Origin: Hyphomicrobiales bacterium
Lineage (GTDB): Bacteria; Pseudomonadota; Alphaproteobacteria; Rhizobiales; Rhizobiaceae
Assembly (NCBI GenBank): GCA_900469955.1
Contig: UBYX01000002.1
Span: forward strand, 248,808 to 312,807
DNA length: 64,000 nt
Direction: 5' to 3'
The notes below the pieces were generated by a model. The model was not told the origin of the DNA, did no database searches, and worked only from the letters and a program-made list of their open reading frames with translations. Positions 35,403 through 45,077 of this stretch are shown one piece after another. The position numbers and the translations under genes were made by a program. The first letter of the stretch is position 1, and each line of letters opens with the position of its first letter.

Positions 35403-36317
35403 GTGGGCGGGCGACTTCTTTCGATCGGCGAATGCATGGTGGAGCTGTCGCAGGCAGGCGAAGGCTTGCTGCGCAAGGGTTTTGCCGGCGACACGTTCAA
35501 CACGGCCTGGTATGCCCGCGCCTGCCTGACCGCCGAATGGCTGGTCGACTATTTCACCGCCGTCGGCGACGACCCGCTTTCCTCGGAAATGCTGACGATG
35601 ATGAAGCAAGCAGGCATCGGCACCGGCTATGTCCGCCGTATCGACGGCAAGACACCCGGCCTCTATCTCATCACCTTGAAAAACGGCGAGCGCACCTTCA
35701 GCTACTGGCGCGACACGGCCGCCGCCAAGCAGCTTGCCAACGACGCCGACCATCTGCGAAACGCGGTCGAGGCCGCCGATATCGTCTATTTCTCCGGCAT
35801 CACGCTCGGCATCCTGGCGCCCGAAGCCGTCGAGACGCTTCTGGCAGAACTGCGCCGCGCCAAGGCGGCGGGTAAGATCGTCGCCTTCGATCCCAATATC
35901 CGCCCGCGCCTCTGGCCAAACAGGGACTATATGCTGAGAACCATCGAGGCCGGCGCCCGCGCCGCCAACCTCGTTCTGCCGAGCTTCGACGATGAGACGG
36001 CGCATTTCGGCGACGCGACGGTGGCCGATACGATCGCCCGTTATCAGGGGCTCGGCGTCGAGAATGTCGTGGTGAAGAATGGCGCGGAAGGGGCGACCTT
36101 GAGCTTCGGCGGCGCCGATGCGATCCAGGTGCCGGCTGTCAGGACAACGGAACTCGTCGATACGACAAGCGCCGGCGACAGTTTCAATGGCGCTTTCCTC
36201 TCGGCACTTGTGCGGGGCGCCTCGCCCACCGAGGCGGCAGCCTATGGCGCCGCCGTCGCCTCAGTCGTCATCGGCCACCACGGCGCCCTGATCAGCCCGA
36301 CCCTGCTGCCCGGCTGA
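35403..36317 (+). CDS. PfkB-family sugar kinase (2-keto-3-deoxygluconate kinase type)
   Basis: A 304-aa carbohydrate kinase of the ribokinase/PfkB family: GGRLLSIGECMVELSQ and GFAGDTFNTAWYARA at the N-terminus, and the ATP/anion-hole motif TTELVDTTSAGDSFNGAFLSAL near 255-275. The arrangement fits KdgK, which phosphorylates 2-keto-3-deoxygluconate for the Entner-Doudoroff pathway. The GTG start at 35403 is preceded by GGAGGG at good spacing. The gene is divergent from alpha-glucosidase. Other PfkB sugars (fructose, ribose) cannot be excluded. Confidence 0.82.
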   Translation: MGGRLLSIGECMVELSQAGEGLLRKGFAGDTFNTAWYARACLTAEWLVDYFTAVGDDPLSSEMLTMMKQAGIGTGYVRRIDGKTPGLYLITLKNGERTFSYWRDTAAAKQLANDADHLRNAVEAADIVYFSGITLGILAPEAVETLLAELRRAKAAGKIVAFDPNIRPRLWPNRDYMLRTIEAGARAANLVLPSFDDETAHFGDATVADTIARYQGLGVENVVVKNGAEGATLSFGGADAIQVPAVRTTELVDTTSAGDSFNGAFLSALVRGASPTEAAAYGAAVASVVIGHHGALISPTLLPG

Positions 36318-36322
36318 CCGGC

Positions 36323-37249
36323 TCAAGAATTCGGAAACCCGAGCCAGGGCTCGAGCTCTTCGAAAGTCTCGTCCATCCTGTAGGCCGCGGTGACGGGGAT
36401 GGAGAGATGCCCGTACCAGAAGGACATCTGGTCTTCCGCCTTCTCTTCGCCCTGCTTGGCGACGGCTGCCAGATAGAGGGCTGAGGCGAGGCTGCTGCGG
36501 TCAGCCCCTTCGTCGCAATGGATCAACAGCGGTTTTTCCGCCCGCCGCATCAAGGTGACGAGTTCTTCCGCTTCCGCTTGCGAAAGGTCGCGTTTTTTCG
36601 GGATACGGAAATCGTAGTGGGCAATGCCGAGAGATCGGGTGGCCGACACCTCGGCGTCATACCAGGTCCGGCCGAAATTGGGGCCGCGAAGGTTGATGAC
36701 CGAGCGGATCCCGTGTTCCTTGGCATAGCGGGCGACTTCCTCTCCGGTCGGCTGGGCGGATCGGTAGAGTTCCGCCTCGATGACAGGGTGGAAATTGCCG
36801 GAAAGCTTCAGAAAAGTGAGGAAACTTCCGGCCAGCAGCGCGAGGATGCCGAGCGCGCCGATGCCGTTCATCAGGCGCCGGCTGCGAAAGAGGCCGTTCA
36901 TGCCGCTTAAGACACCGGAGAGCGCGCCCGGAAGCTGCCTGGCGGCGCCCGGGTCAGGCTGCCCATCCTCCGTAAAGAAGATCGTACCCGCGCCGATATC
37001 GGTCAACACGAGCCTTTCCGGCTGCCCGGCGAGGTTCCGCCTTACCAGGATCAATCCTGTCTCCTCGGCCCGCGTAACAAGGGCACGCTCGATCGGGGTA
37101 AGATCCTCGATATCCGTCGGCAGGCTACCCGCGGCGAGCTTCAGCGCCAGCACCAGGCTCGGCAGGTCGACGATTTCGATTTTCGTATTTCGGCTGATCA
37201 TGCGGATGTTGAGCCCGGCAAGTGGGTCGGAAGTGTGTCGCTGAGGCAT
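36323..37249 (-). CDS. Membrane-anchored tyrosine/dual-specificity phosphatase-like protein
   Basis: A 308-aa protein. Residues 1-125 form an N-terminal domain with VTRAEETGLILVRRNLAG and VLTDIGAGTIFFTEDG, not recognised. A membrane segment lies at about 127-148 (LMNGIGALGILALLAGSFLTFL). Residues 150-300 are a phosphatase domain, with LYRSAQPTGEEVARYAKEHGIRSVINLRG and the P-loop HCDEGADRSS (Cys245, Arg251). The early FHPVIEAELYRSAQP pattern is that of bacterial dual-specificity phosphatases often near exopolysaccharide or glycolipid genes; a glycosyltransferase is divergent from it. The start is uncertain (an ATG 48 bases downstream is possible). Confidence 0.72.
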   Translation of the reverse strand: MPQRHTSDPLAGLNIRMISRNTKIEIVDLPSLVLALKLAAGSLPTDIEDLTPIERALVTRAEETGLILVRRNLAGQPERLVLTDIGAGTIFFTEDGQPDPGAARQLPGALSGVLSGMNGLFRSRRLMNGIGALGILALLAGSFLTFLKLSGNFHPVIEAELYRSAQPTGEEVARYAKEHGIRSVINLRGPNFGRTWYDAEVSATRSLGIAHYDFRIPKKRDLSQAEAEELVTLMRRAEKPLLIHCDEGADRSSLASALYLAAVAKQGEEKAEDQMSFWYGHLSIPVTAAYRMDETFEELEPWLGFPNS

Positions 37250-37360
37250 CCTCTGCCTGTCTAAAGTGACATGCTTCTGTTACAAATTTTTAAGATAGAG
37301 GATTGAACACGCGCAGCGGCATCCGAGTCGCCGGCGAGCGGCAATCGGGTCGGCGATCGA

Positions 37361-38425
37361 ATGACCAGAATCACTATCGTGACGGATGCCTGGTATCCTC
37401 AGGTGAACGGCGTCGTCCGCTCCATCGAGAACACCAATCGGGAACTTGCCCGCATGGATGTCGAGGTGGTGATGGTGACGCCGCAGGATTTCACCAACGT
37501 GCCCTGCCCGACCTATCCGGAGATCCGGCTTTCGCTGGCCACCTATGGCCAGGTGGCGGCGGCGATCGAAGCCTCGCAGCCGACCGCCGTGCATATCGCC
37601 ACGGAGGGGCCGCTCGGCCTGCTCGCGCGCCGCTGGTGCCTGAAGAACCGGGTGTCCTTTTCGACGAGCTATCACACCCGGTTTCCGGAATATGTCGCGG
37701 CCCGTTTCCCGGTGCCGCTCCGCTGGCTGCATGCCTTCGTGCGCTGGTTCCACAATGCCGGCAATGGCTGCATGGTGGCGACCGCCAGCCTGGAGCGTGA
37801 ACTGGGCAAGCTCGGGATCAAGAACCTGCTTCGCTGGAGCCGCGGCATCGACCAGACGGTATTCCATCCGATGGTGCTCGACGAGCGCCCGTTCGACCTG
37901 CCGCGGCCGATCTTCATGACGGTCGGGCGCGTCGCGGTGGAAAAGAACCTGCCGGCCTTTCTCGATCTCGATCTTCCCGGCTCCAAGGTGGTCGTGGGCG
38001 ACGGCCCGGCCCGTGCCGAGCTTGAAAAGCGGTATCCGAACGTCCTTTTTACGGGCATGAAAATCGGGGAGGATCTCGCCCGCGCCTATGCCCAGGCCGA
38101 TGTCTTCGTTTTCCCGTCCAAGACCGATACTTTCGGTAACACCATCCTTGAGGCGCTGGCGAGCGGCGTACCGGTCGCCGCCTACCCCGTCACCGGACCG
38201 ATCGACATCATCGAGGAAGGGTCCGGTGCCGGCGCGCTGAACGAGGACCTGCAGCAAGCGTGTCTGGCGGCGCTGAACTGTTCGCGGGAGAACGCCCGAA
38301 AGCTCGCCCGCAATTTCACCTGGGAGGCCGCGTCGAGGCAATTCCTGAACAACGTGCTGACGGCACAGGGCCGCCGCCCGGCGCTGCCGGGACCGACGAA
38401 GGGTGTCAGCCCCTCGGCTGTGTGA
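37361..38425 (+). CDS. GT4-family glycosyltransferase
   Basis: A 354-aa glycosyltransferase of the GT-B fold: N-terminal VTDAWYPQVNGVVRSIENTNREL, then HIATEGPLGLLARRWCLKN, and the donor-binding part FMTVGRVAVEKNLPAFLDLDLPGSKVVVGDGPARAELEKRYPNVLFTG with the ADVFVFPSKTDTFGNTILEALASGVPVAAYPVTGP motif. It is of the type that glycosylates diacylglycerol in Rhizobiaceae under phosphate limitation, but acceptor and sugar cannot be assigned with confidence. It is divergent from the phosphatase-like gene. Confidence 0.85.
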   Translation: MTRITIVTDAWYPQVNGVVRSIENTNRELARMDVEVVMVTPQDFTNVPCPTYPEIRLSLATYGQVAAAIEASQPTAVHIATEGPLGLLARRWCLKNRVSFSTSYHTRFPEYVAARFPVPLRWLHAFVRWFHNAGNGCMVATASLERELGKLGIKNLLRWSRGIDQTVFHPMVLDERPFDLPRPIFMTVGRVAVEKNLPAFLDLDLPGSKVVVGDGPARAELEKRYPNVLFTGMKIGEDLARAYAQADVFVFPSKTDTFGNTILEALASGVPVAAYPVTGPIDIIEEGSGAGALNEDLQQACLAALNCSRENARKLARNFTWEAASRQFLNNVLTAQGRRPALPGPTKGVSPSAV

Positions 38426-38548
38426 TGGGCACCCACCTCCGTGCCCCATACATGCAAACGGCTGAGATTGACGGACAAAAACGGTCGGCCTTAATGGAAC
38501 AATGACCAGAAGCTGCCGTTACGGTGCAAAGCTGGAACGGAGGTAGTT

Positions 38549-38925
38549 GTGATCCACCATGTCTGGGTCGGGACGAATGATGTTGGGCGTTCGAAGCGCT
38601 TCTACGATGCCGTTTTGCCCATCGTAGGCATTGTGCCGATGACCGAGGACGAGGGTGGACTAGGCTACGGAAGCGGCACCTTTCACTTCAGTGTTCAGGT
38701 TCCGATTGATGGCAGACCAGCGACCGTGGCAATGGCACTCATATCGCGTTTGCCGTCGAGGACCGTTCGATGGTCGATCGATTTTACGCGGCAGCATTGA
38801 AACATGGTGGCACCGACGATGGCACTCCGGGGCTGCGGCCGAACTACGATGCCAACTATTATGGGGCGTTTGTCCGCGATCCGGACGGGCACAAGATCGA
38901 GGCAGTGACCTACTCTGCAAAATAG
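38549..38925 (+). pseudogene. VOC/glyoxalase-like gene with one-base frameshift
   Basis: Two adjacent frames together make one ~125-aa VOC-fold (glyoxalase/bleomycin resistance) protein. The first half starts with GTG 38549 after GGAGGT and reads MIHHVWVGTNDVGRSKRFYDAVLP, then SGTFHFSVQVPIDGRPAT. Near 38726-38728 the homologous reading continues in the -1 frame as GNGTHIAFAVEDRSMVDRFYAAALKHGG and ends YYGAFVRDPDGHKIEAVTYSAK at TAG 38923-38925. One nucleotide appears to be missing. It is either a young pseudogene or a sequencing error. If translated as it stands, the first frame stops at 38800 after 83 residues. Confidence 0.82.
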
Positions 38926-38943
38926 CCGCCAACGGAGGCGCGC

Positions 38944-39837
38944 ATGCCGACCCTTCCGTATGCAATTCTCGAAGCCCCCTCCACGCTGGGCCTGGCGACC
39001 GATGGTGTGGAGCACTTGCCCGATCAGCTCCTGGGCCTCGGTCTTGCGGAGCGCATCCATGCGCGCCGCGCCGAACGGCTGGCGGTGCCTCCAAAGGACC
39101 CGACGCCCGATCCCGAGACCTGCATCCTGAACGCCAGGGCAATTGCGCAATGGTCTCCGAAGCTCGCCGACGCGGTGGAAGCGGTGCTTGACGCTGGCGA
39201 ATTTCCGATAGTGCTCGGCGGCGACTGCACGATCCTGCTGGGCTCGATGCTCGCGTTTCGACGGCGCAGCCGCTACGGCCTGTTCTTCATCGATGGCAAC
39301 GCCGATTTCTTCCAGCCGGAGGCGGAAGCCAATGGTGAGGGTGCCTCGATGGACCTTGCCTTCGTGACCGGCCATGGCCCGTCGCTCCTGACTGACATTG
39401 AAGGTCGCGGTCCTCTGGTCCGCCCTGAAGATGCTGTCGCGTTCGCATATCGCGATCACAAGGATCAGGAGGAGTACGGAAGCCAGCCGCTCCCCAAAGA
39501 GCTCAAGGCGATTGACCTTCCCGCTGTGCGTGCGATGGGTATCGAGGCCGCCGCGCGCGAAGCGGTGGACCACCTGACGCGAGCGGAACTGGACGGCTTC
39601 TTCATCCATCTCGACGCCGATTGCCTCGACGACGCCATCATGCCGGCTGTCGATTTCCGGGTGCCGGGCGGGTTGTCGTGGGACGAACTAGGGGTCGCGC
39701 TTCGAGTTGCCTTGGCGAGCGGCAAGGCCGTCGGCATCGAGATCACCATCTATAACCCGCGCCTTGATGAGGACGGCAGCGCCGGGCGCGGCCTGGCCGA
39801 TGTACTGGCCGTAGCGCTCGGAACCACAGCGCCCTGA
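38944..39837 (+). CDS. Arginase/ureohydrolase-family protein with altered metal site
   Basis: A 297-aa protein of the arginase fold. The three metal motifs can be placed: [10 protein letters not shown] (where GGDH is usual; Cys95 replaces His), FIDGNADFF (where DAHxD is usual; Asn119 replaces His) and LDADCLDD (Asp224, Asp226). Two of the histidine ligands are thus substituted while the aspartates are retained. Canonical arginases and agmatinases bind two Mn ions, so this protein may bind one metal, another metal, or be catalytically different. It begins 18 bases after the VOC reading frame and is probably co-transcribed with it. Confidence 0.78.
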   Translation: MPTLPYAILEAPSTLGLATDGVEHLPDQLLGLGLAERIHARRAERLAVPPKDPTPDPETCILNARAIAQWSPKLADAVEAVLDAGEFPIVLGGDCTILLGSMLAFRRRSRYGLFFIDGNADFFQPEAEANGEGASMDLAFVTGHGPSLLTDIEGRGPLVRPEDAVAFAYRDHKDQEEYGSQPLPKELKAIDLPAVRAMGIEAAAREAVDHLTRAELDGFFIHLDADCLDDAIMPAVDFRVPGGLSWDELGVALRVALASGKAVGIEITIYNPRLDEDGSAGRGLADVLAVALGTTAP

Positions 39838-39981
39838 ACACAGCGAGCAAAGTCTGCTTTCCGGCGCAGCTGGACGCACAGCTCGCCCCAACGCGGCTTT
39901 GGCTCGGCGCTTATCAGTCTGCGGCCTGGCCTTAACGGAAACCTGTAGGTCGCCCCACCCGGACGCGATGCGCCGACCAAA

Positions 39982-41409
39982 CTACCTTTTCCTCTTCCTG
40001 CCTTCGAAGGGGTTTTCACCCGCCTTGAAATGAATGCGGATCGGCACGCCCGGCATCTGGAAATCGTTGCGCAGCCCGTTGATCAGGTAGCGCACATAGC
40101 TTTCCGGAAGCGCGTCGGGTCTGGTGCAGGACACCATGAAGGCAGGCGGGCGGGCCTTCACCTGCGTCATGTATTTGAGCTTCAGGCGGCGGCCGGAAAC
40201 GGCCGGTGGCGGATGCTGGATCTGCACGCTATCGAGCCAGCGGTTGAGCCTCGCGGTGGAGATGCGCTTGTTCCACACCCGGTCGGTGTCGATGATGTTC
40301 TGCATCAGCTTGTCGAGCCCGTAGCCGGTCTGGCCCGAGATCGGTACCGCGCGGATGCCGCGCGCCTGCGGCAACAGCCGCTCGGTCTTTTCACGAAGAT
40401 CCGCCAGAACCGCCTGCGGATCCTCCACGAGATCCCATTTGTTGAAGGCGAGCACCGCGGCGCGGCCTTCGCGGAGCACCAGATCGGCGATCTGCAGGTC
40501 CTGCTTCTCGAAAGGGATCGTCGCGTCGAAGACGATTACCACCGTCTCGGCAAAGCGAATGGCGCGCAGCGCATCGGCGACCGAGAGCTTTTCGAGCTTT
40601 TCCTGAACCCGCGCCTTGCGGCGCATGCCGGCGGTGTCGAACATCTTGATGGTTCGCCCGCGCCAGTCCCATTCGACCGAGATTGAATCGCGTGTGATGC
40701 CGGCTTCCGGTCCGGTCAAAAGCCGGTCTTCGCCGAGGAACCTGTTGATCAGCGTCGATTTGCCGGCATTCGGGCGGCCGACGATCGCGACGCGGAGCGG
40801 CTTCGTCTCGTCGTAGAGCGGCTCCTCCTCGGCCTCGTCTTCCGCGTCAACCTCGGACTGGGACACATCGACATTGGTCTCGGCCTCGAAATCATCTTCC
40901 GGAAACGCCCTGTCCTCGCCGAGCGCCTCGACGATCGCGTCGCGCAGGTCGATCATGCCCTCGCCGTGCTCGGCGGAAATCGGCACCGGCTCTCCAAGTC
41001 CCAGCGTGAACGCGTCGTAGAAACCGGCATCCGAGCCGCGCGCTTCCGATTTGTTGGCGACGAGCACGACCGGTTTGCCGCTGCGGCGCAGGAGTTCGCC
41101 GAACGTTTTGTCGAGCGGCGTCAGGCCGGACTTGGCATCGACCACGAAGAGCGTCAGGTCGGCATCGTCGATCGCCGCCTCCGTCTGCGCCCGCATCCGG
41201 CCTTCCAGCGTATCGGCGCCCGCCTCTTCGAGGCCTGCGGTATCGATGATCGTAAAACGCAGATCAACAAGCTTGGCGTCGCCCGGCCGGCGGTCGCGGG
41301 TAACCCCCGGCGTGTCGTCGACAAGCGCCAGCTTCTTGCCCACCAGCCGGTTGAAGAGCGTGGACTTTCCGACATTCGGGCGTCCGACGATGGCGACGGT
41401 GAAGCTCAT
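39982..41409 (-). CDS. der: GTPase Der
   Basis: A 475-aa essential ribosome-assembly GTPase (EngA/Der). It has two tandem G domains: the first with [14 protein letters not shown], the second with [14 protein letters not shown], joined by an acidic linker ([24 protein letters not shown]). A C-terminal KH-like domain ends in a basic tail (EGRKRKR). AAGGAAAAAAG precedes the ATG. The gene lies 31 bases after a TPR-anchor gene, an arrangement common in alphaproteobacteria, where the TPR partner (YfgM-like) sits before der. Confidence 0.97.
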   Translation of the reverse strand: MSFTVAIVGRPNVGKSTLFNRLVGKKLALVDDTPGVTRDRRPGDAKLVDLRFTIIDTAGLEEAGADTLEGRMRAQTEAAIDDADLTLFVVDAKSGLTPLDKTFGELLRRSGKPVVLVANKSEARGSDAGFYDAFTLGLGEPVPISAEHGEGMIDLRDAIVEALGEDRAFPEDDFEAETNVDVSQSEVDAEDEAEEEPLYDETKPLRVAIVGRPNAGKSTLINRFLGEDRLLTGPEAGITRDSISVEWDWRGRTIKMFDTAGMRRKARVQEKLEKLSVADALRAIRFAETVVIVFDATIPFEKQDLQIADLVLREGRAAVLAFNKWDLVEDPQAVLADLREKTERLLPQARGIRAVPISGQTGYGLDKLMQNIIDTDRVWNKRISTARLNRWLDSVQIQHPPPAVSGRRLKLKYMTQVKARPPAFMVSCTRPDALPESYVRYLINGLRNDFQMPGVPIRIHFKAGENPFEGRKRKR

Positions 41410-41440
41410 CTTTTTTCCTTAGACCTCGACCGGCAGAAAC

Positions 41441-42115
41441 TTAGGGCGCCTTGCCGGAAGAGGCGATATTGTCGAGCATGATCTGCGCGCGATTGGCGAT
41501 ATTGCGCGGCGCGGCGGTGTCGTTGGCAATCTGCTGGAACCATTCCTTGGCTTTTGCCATGTCGCCGGCCTTATAGGCGGAGAGCCCGAGCGCCTCGCGC
41601 GCGGAATTGGCAAGCGGATTGCCCGGATTGGCGGTTGCCTGCACTTCGGCGGCGACCTGTTCGTAGGTGCCGGTATCAATCAGCAGCCAGGCAGCGCGCA
41701 TCTTGGCGAGATCGCGAACCGCCTGCGGAGCGGCGGCCTCCTTGCCGATCTCGGAAAATTCGGCGATCGCGCCGGCCGCATCACCCTTGGCCTGTTTGAC
41801 CGAGGCGGCGCGCATCCGGGCGAGGACAGGATAGGCGCCGGTGCCGTCCTTTTCCAATGCCTCGAATGCCGAAAGCGCCTCATCCAGCTTGTTGTCTTCG
41901 GCAAGCTTCAAGGCTGCGAGGAATTGGTCGCCGGATTTCGAAGACGTATGGGTGTCATACCATTCGTAGAGCACGCTGGCGGTCGTGCCGCCGATGATCA
42001 GCACGGCAATCGCGATCACCAGCGAGCGGTAACGGCTCCAGGCATATTTCATCTGGTCGGAGCGTAGCTCCTCGTTAACCTCGCGGATAAAACTGTCGTC
42101 GTCGTGCTGCGCCAT
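41441..42115 (-). CDS. YfgM-like membrane-anchored TPR protein
   Basis: A 224-aa protein with a cytoplasmic N-terminus (MAQHDDDSFIREVNEELRSDQMKYAWSRYRS), one membrane segment at about 33-51 and a periplasmic tail of tetratricopeptide-like repeats (GDQFLAALKLAEDNKLDEALSAFEAL, LGLSAYKAGDMAKAKEWFQQI). Related YfgM proteins associate with the Sec translocon and periplasmic chaperones. ATG 42115 is supported by CCGGAGAC upstream; the frame extends further but without homology. It is upstream of der in one operon. Confidence 0.88.
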   Translation of the reverse strand: MAQHDDDSFIREVNEELRSDQMKYAWSRYRSLVIAIAVLIIGGTTASVLYEWYDTHTSSKSGDQFLAALKLAEDNKLDEALSAFEALEKDGTGAYPVLARMRAASVKQAKGDAAGAIAEFSEIGKEAAAPQAVRDLAKMRAAWLLIDTGTYEQVAAEVQATANPGNPLANSAREALGLSAYKAGDMAKAKEWFQQIANDTAAPRNIANRAQIMLDNIASSGKAP

Positions 42116-42323
42116 CAAAGTCTCCGGCCAAAGCGGCCTCAATCCCAATAAGAAAGCGCCTTCTAGCCTATTTTCCCTGAGATGTAAGGCCCCTCTCACG
42201 ATTCTGACCAAGCTTGTTAACGGCTCTTAGGCATCAATCGCGCTTTCGTGCCACGGCTCCCAAGCTTCGCCTTATTCGCCGGCCACAACACCGGCGCCGC
42301 TTATTTGTGATTCAGGTTCGTTG

Positions 42324-43310
42324 ATGCGTCTGTTTGCCCTTCCCCTCGCCCTCTGCCTTTCGCTTGTCCCTGCGATATCGCAGGCGATTGAAAAACCGAA
42401 GCAGCTGGTGATGATCTCCTTCGATGGCGCCGGCGCGAACCATCTCTGGCAGCGGAGCCGCGATCTCGCGAGCCGCGTCGACGCCCATTTCACCTATTTC
42501 CTCTCCTGCACGCTGGTCATCGAGCGGGCGAAGGCGAGAAGTTATCAGGGCCCGCGCCAGAAGCCCGGCAAGTCCAATATCGGCTTCGCCCAGACGGCTT
42601 TGGAGGCGCGCGAGCGGCTCGGCCATGTCTGGCAAGCGCATCTCGAAGGCCATGACATATCGAGCCATACCTGTGGTCACTTCGACGGCGGGGAGTGGAC
42701 GGCCACCTACTGGACCACGGAGTTCAGGACCTTTGACGATGTGCTGACCGGTGCCTGGAAAACAGTTGGCGCCGAGACGGAGGAGCCGGCCGGCTGGAAG
42801 GATTTCGTCAGAAACGGCATCACCGGTTTCCGCGCGCCTTATTTCTCAACAGGTCCGGGCATGGTGGAGGCGGAGAAACAGGCCGGCATCCGTTATGATG
42901 CAAGCCTGGTGACCAAGGGACCGATGTGGCCGGAGGAAAAGGACGGGCTCATTCGTTTCGGCCTGCCGCTGATCCCGGAAGGCCCCTCGGGCCGACCGAT
43001 CATCGCCATGGACTACAATCTCTTCATCCGCCATTCCGGCGGCCTCGACAATCCGAGCCGCTCGGCGGAATTCGAAGAGCGCACCTATTCGGCCTTCCGG
43101 GCCGCTTTCGACAAGCAGTATGACGGGGACCGCATTCCCCTCCAGATAGGCCTGCATTTCGTGGAAATGAACGGCGGCGCCTATTGGCGCGCCATGGAGC
43201 GGCTGGTGACGGAAGTCTGCGGAAAGGAAGACGTCGCCTGCGTCAGCTATTCGCAAGCGATCGACATGCTGAAGCATCGCGAAAAGCCCAGCGAGACATC
43301 GGGGTTGTAG
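42324..43310 (+). CDS. Secreted polysaccharide deacetylase-fold protein
   Basis: A 328-aa exported protein with signal peptide 1-20 (ends ISQAIEKP). The NodB-like fold is indicated by VMISFDGAG near residue 30, GHDISSHTCGH (metal-type S/H-xxx-H motif, about 110-120) and GFRAPYFSTG (about 168). It is similar to rhizobial and fungal-like polysaccharide deacetylases that remove N-acetyl groups from glycans; the exact substrate is unknown. ATG 42324 was chosen; the codon before it is TTG and could also be used. Its C-terminal half (IPLQIGLHFVEMNGGAYWRAMERLV) is typical of the group. Confidence 0.82.
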   Translation: MRLFALPLALCLSLVPAISQAIEKPKQLVMISFDGAGANHLWQRSRDLASRVDAHFTYFLSCTLVIERAKARSYQGPRQKPGKSNIGFAQTALEARERLGHVWQAHLEGHDISSHTCGHFDGGEWTATYWTTEFRTFDDVLTGAWKTVGAETEEPAGWKDFVRNGITGFRAPYFSTGPGMVEAEKQAGIRYDASLVTKGPMWPEEKDGLIRFGLPLIPEGPSGRPIIAMDYNLFIRHSGGLDNPSRSAEFEERTYSAFRAAFDKQYDGDRIPLQIGLHFVEMNGGAYWRAMERLVTEVCGKEDVACVSYSQAIDMLKHREKPSETSGL

Positions 43311-43613
43311 GAGGGGATAATTCGATCAATGGCGAAAAAGATCTTCTCACCTCGTCAACCTCTTACCGCCTTCGGGCTCCCCGTTTCATCCCCCCCTTTC
43401 GAAGCGGCGCGATAATCGCCCTCGTCATCGGATGGGAACCGGGTTCGCGAACCGGCATCCTCTGGGCTCGAAACTCGGTTTCCGATGATGGTTGCGAAAG
43501 CGGCAGCGGAGGGCTGGGAAATCCTCCAAACCCGCAAAAAGCAATCGGGGCAGGCGGAAAGCCTCATACCAATACCCCTGAAATACCCCGCCTGCCCCAA
43601 TCCCAAAACAAAA
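43311..43613. other. Intergenic region without recognised gene
   Basis: Between the deacetylase stop and the bacA terminator no convincing gene, tRNA or regulatory site was seen. Short open frames on both strands have no ribosome binding site and atypical composition. Confidence 0.6.
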
Positions 43614-43640
43614 CCGCGCCGGGGTGACGATCCGGCGCGG
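43614..43640 (-). terminator. Rho-independent terminator of bacA
   Basis: On the minus strand CCGCGCCGG pairs with CCGGCGCGG around a 9-base loop and is followed by TTTTGTTTTGG. It begins about 30 bases after the bacA stop codon. Confidence 0.87.
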
Positions 43641-43670
43641 CCAAATGTGCTGCCTTGGATTTGACAAGGG

Positions 43671-44951
43671 TCAGTACGGCCGATCGGCGGCCAATTCTCC
43701 GTCCATCTCCTCCCGCGCCAGATAACGTTGATCGATCTCCGGCAGCGGCTCACCTTCGATTGCCGCCTCGAAAGCGACGAGACGCTTGTGGATGGACAGC
43801 AGCTCGATGATCGTGGACCAATAGTTGACCAGATACTGGAAGGAATTGCTGACTTCGCCGAACGCGGTGGCGATCTGTTGCCAGATACCAAGTGTGATCT
43901 TCGCGGCGACGAAGGTGGGCACCAGGACAAACAACAGGAAGATCGCGTCCAGCTGACTGTAGCCGTATCTTGCGACGTTGAAGTAGAGATAGTGCCAGTA
44001 CATCCGGAAGTAGTTGCGCCGGACGTTGGAAAAAAGCTCTCGCACCGTCACCGGTTGAGCTCGGTCCTCGTGGTCTTCACCGTAGACCAGTTCCTTTCGA
44101 TAAGCCGCTTCGACACGCTGGTTGCGGAATTGCAGGCCCGGCAGTTTGATACCCGCCAGCGCCAGAAGCAGCGTACCGAAAAGCGACCAGCCGATCGCCA
44201 GCCAGAACAGCGCATGCGGAATTGCGCCTATTATAGGCAGATCATCGACGTACTGAGACATTCCGAACAAGATTGGCAGGAACACCACCAGCGTCATCAC
44301 GGAATTGATGAGAACAACCCCCAAGCCTTCCAAGATGTTGGCGAAACGCATCGTGTCCTCTTGAATACGTTGCGAAGCGCCTTCTATGTGCCGGAGCTTT
44401 TCCCACTTCGACATATAGTAATCGTTCATTGCCGTTCGCCAGCGGAAAACGTAATGATTTGTAAAAAAAGCCGTTAACACGTTTAGAACAACGCTGACCA
44501 TGCCGATTTCGAAATAACGCATGATGAGTTCGTAGAACTGTTCTGAGGTTATACCTGGCTGCTTGTCTAATGCTCTCTGCAAGAGATCGAAAAATGGCCC
44601 GCGCCAGTTATTCATGGCAACGGAAATCTGCACGACAAAATAGGCGATGAAGATGATAAAGGCCGAGCCCCAGATCGACCAATTGGACCAGGGATGATTT
44701 CTGTCGATCAGCTTCCAGAATATCCCGAAGATGAGGACAAAGATCGTGAAGTACAGATAGAACCAAATGTTGTCGGGAGAAAAGAAATAAGCCAGACCGA
44801 TAGGTGCCTTCTCACCCTCTGCCAGAGGAGGAAGCCCCACTGCGGCACCCAGTTGGGGACCAGCCGCATACCAGACGACAATACAAAGTATTGTCCAGAT
44901 GGCCGCGGATGTGAAGAATAACTTCGGTCGGGGAAAGAACGAATGGAACAC
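43671..44951 (-). CDS. bacA: BacA/SbmA-family peptide importer
   Basis: A 426-aa inner-membrane protein with about seven to eight hydrophobic segments. MFHSFFPRPKLFF at the N-terminus, the FRWRTAMNDYYMSKWEKLRHIEGASQRIQEDTMRFA block and the FRNQRVEAAYRKELVYGEDHEDRAQP block are diagnostic of SbmA/BacA. These are proton-driven importers of antimicrobial and plant NCR peptides, essential for chronic infection and bacteroid survival in some rhizobia and Brucella. The start codon is GTG at 44951 with a weak ribosome binding site. It is followed by a strong terminator. In S. meliloti, BacA also affects very-long-chain fatty acids of lipid A. Confidence 0.93.
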   Translation of the reverse strand: MFHSFFPRPKLFFTSAAIWTILCIVVWYAAGPQLGAAVGLPPLAEGEKAPIGLAYFFSPDNIWFYLYFTIFVLIFGIFWKLIDRNHPWSNWSIWGSAFIIFIAYFVVQISVAMNNWRGPFFDLLQRALDKQPGITSEQFYELIMRYFEIGMVSVVLNVLTAFFTNHYVFRWRTAMNDYYMSKWEKLRHIEGASQRIQEDTMRFANILEGLGVVLINSVMTLVVFLPILFGMSQYVDDLPIIGAIPHALFWLAIGWSLFGTLLLALAGIKLPGLQFRNQRVEAAYRKELVYGEDHEDRAQPVTVRELFSNVRRNYFRMYWHYLYFNVARYGYSQLDAIFLLFVLVPTFVAAKITLGIWQQIATAFGEVSNSFQYLVNYWSTIIELLSIHKRLVAFEAAIEGEPLPEIDQRYLAREEMDGELAADRPY

Positions 44952-45077
44952 GGAGCTTGGGCTTTCCTGAGTTCGAGATCTCTGAAGGTCGGGAGCGACT
45001 TTAGAGCGCGAAACTAAGGCAGTTCCAAGAATGCGGCAATGGCCTCGACCGATGCTTACGTAATTGTAACCATGGGG

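Noticed and set aside
38549..38800. Stand-alone 83-aa VOC protein
   Set aside because: The end of this frame is unlike VOC proteins and the missing half follows in the adjacent frame.
43355..43930. Open frames near the bacA 3' end
   Set aside because: They overlap bacA and its terminator in other frames, with no ribosome sites.
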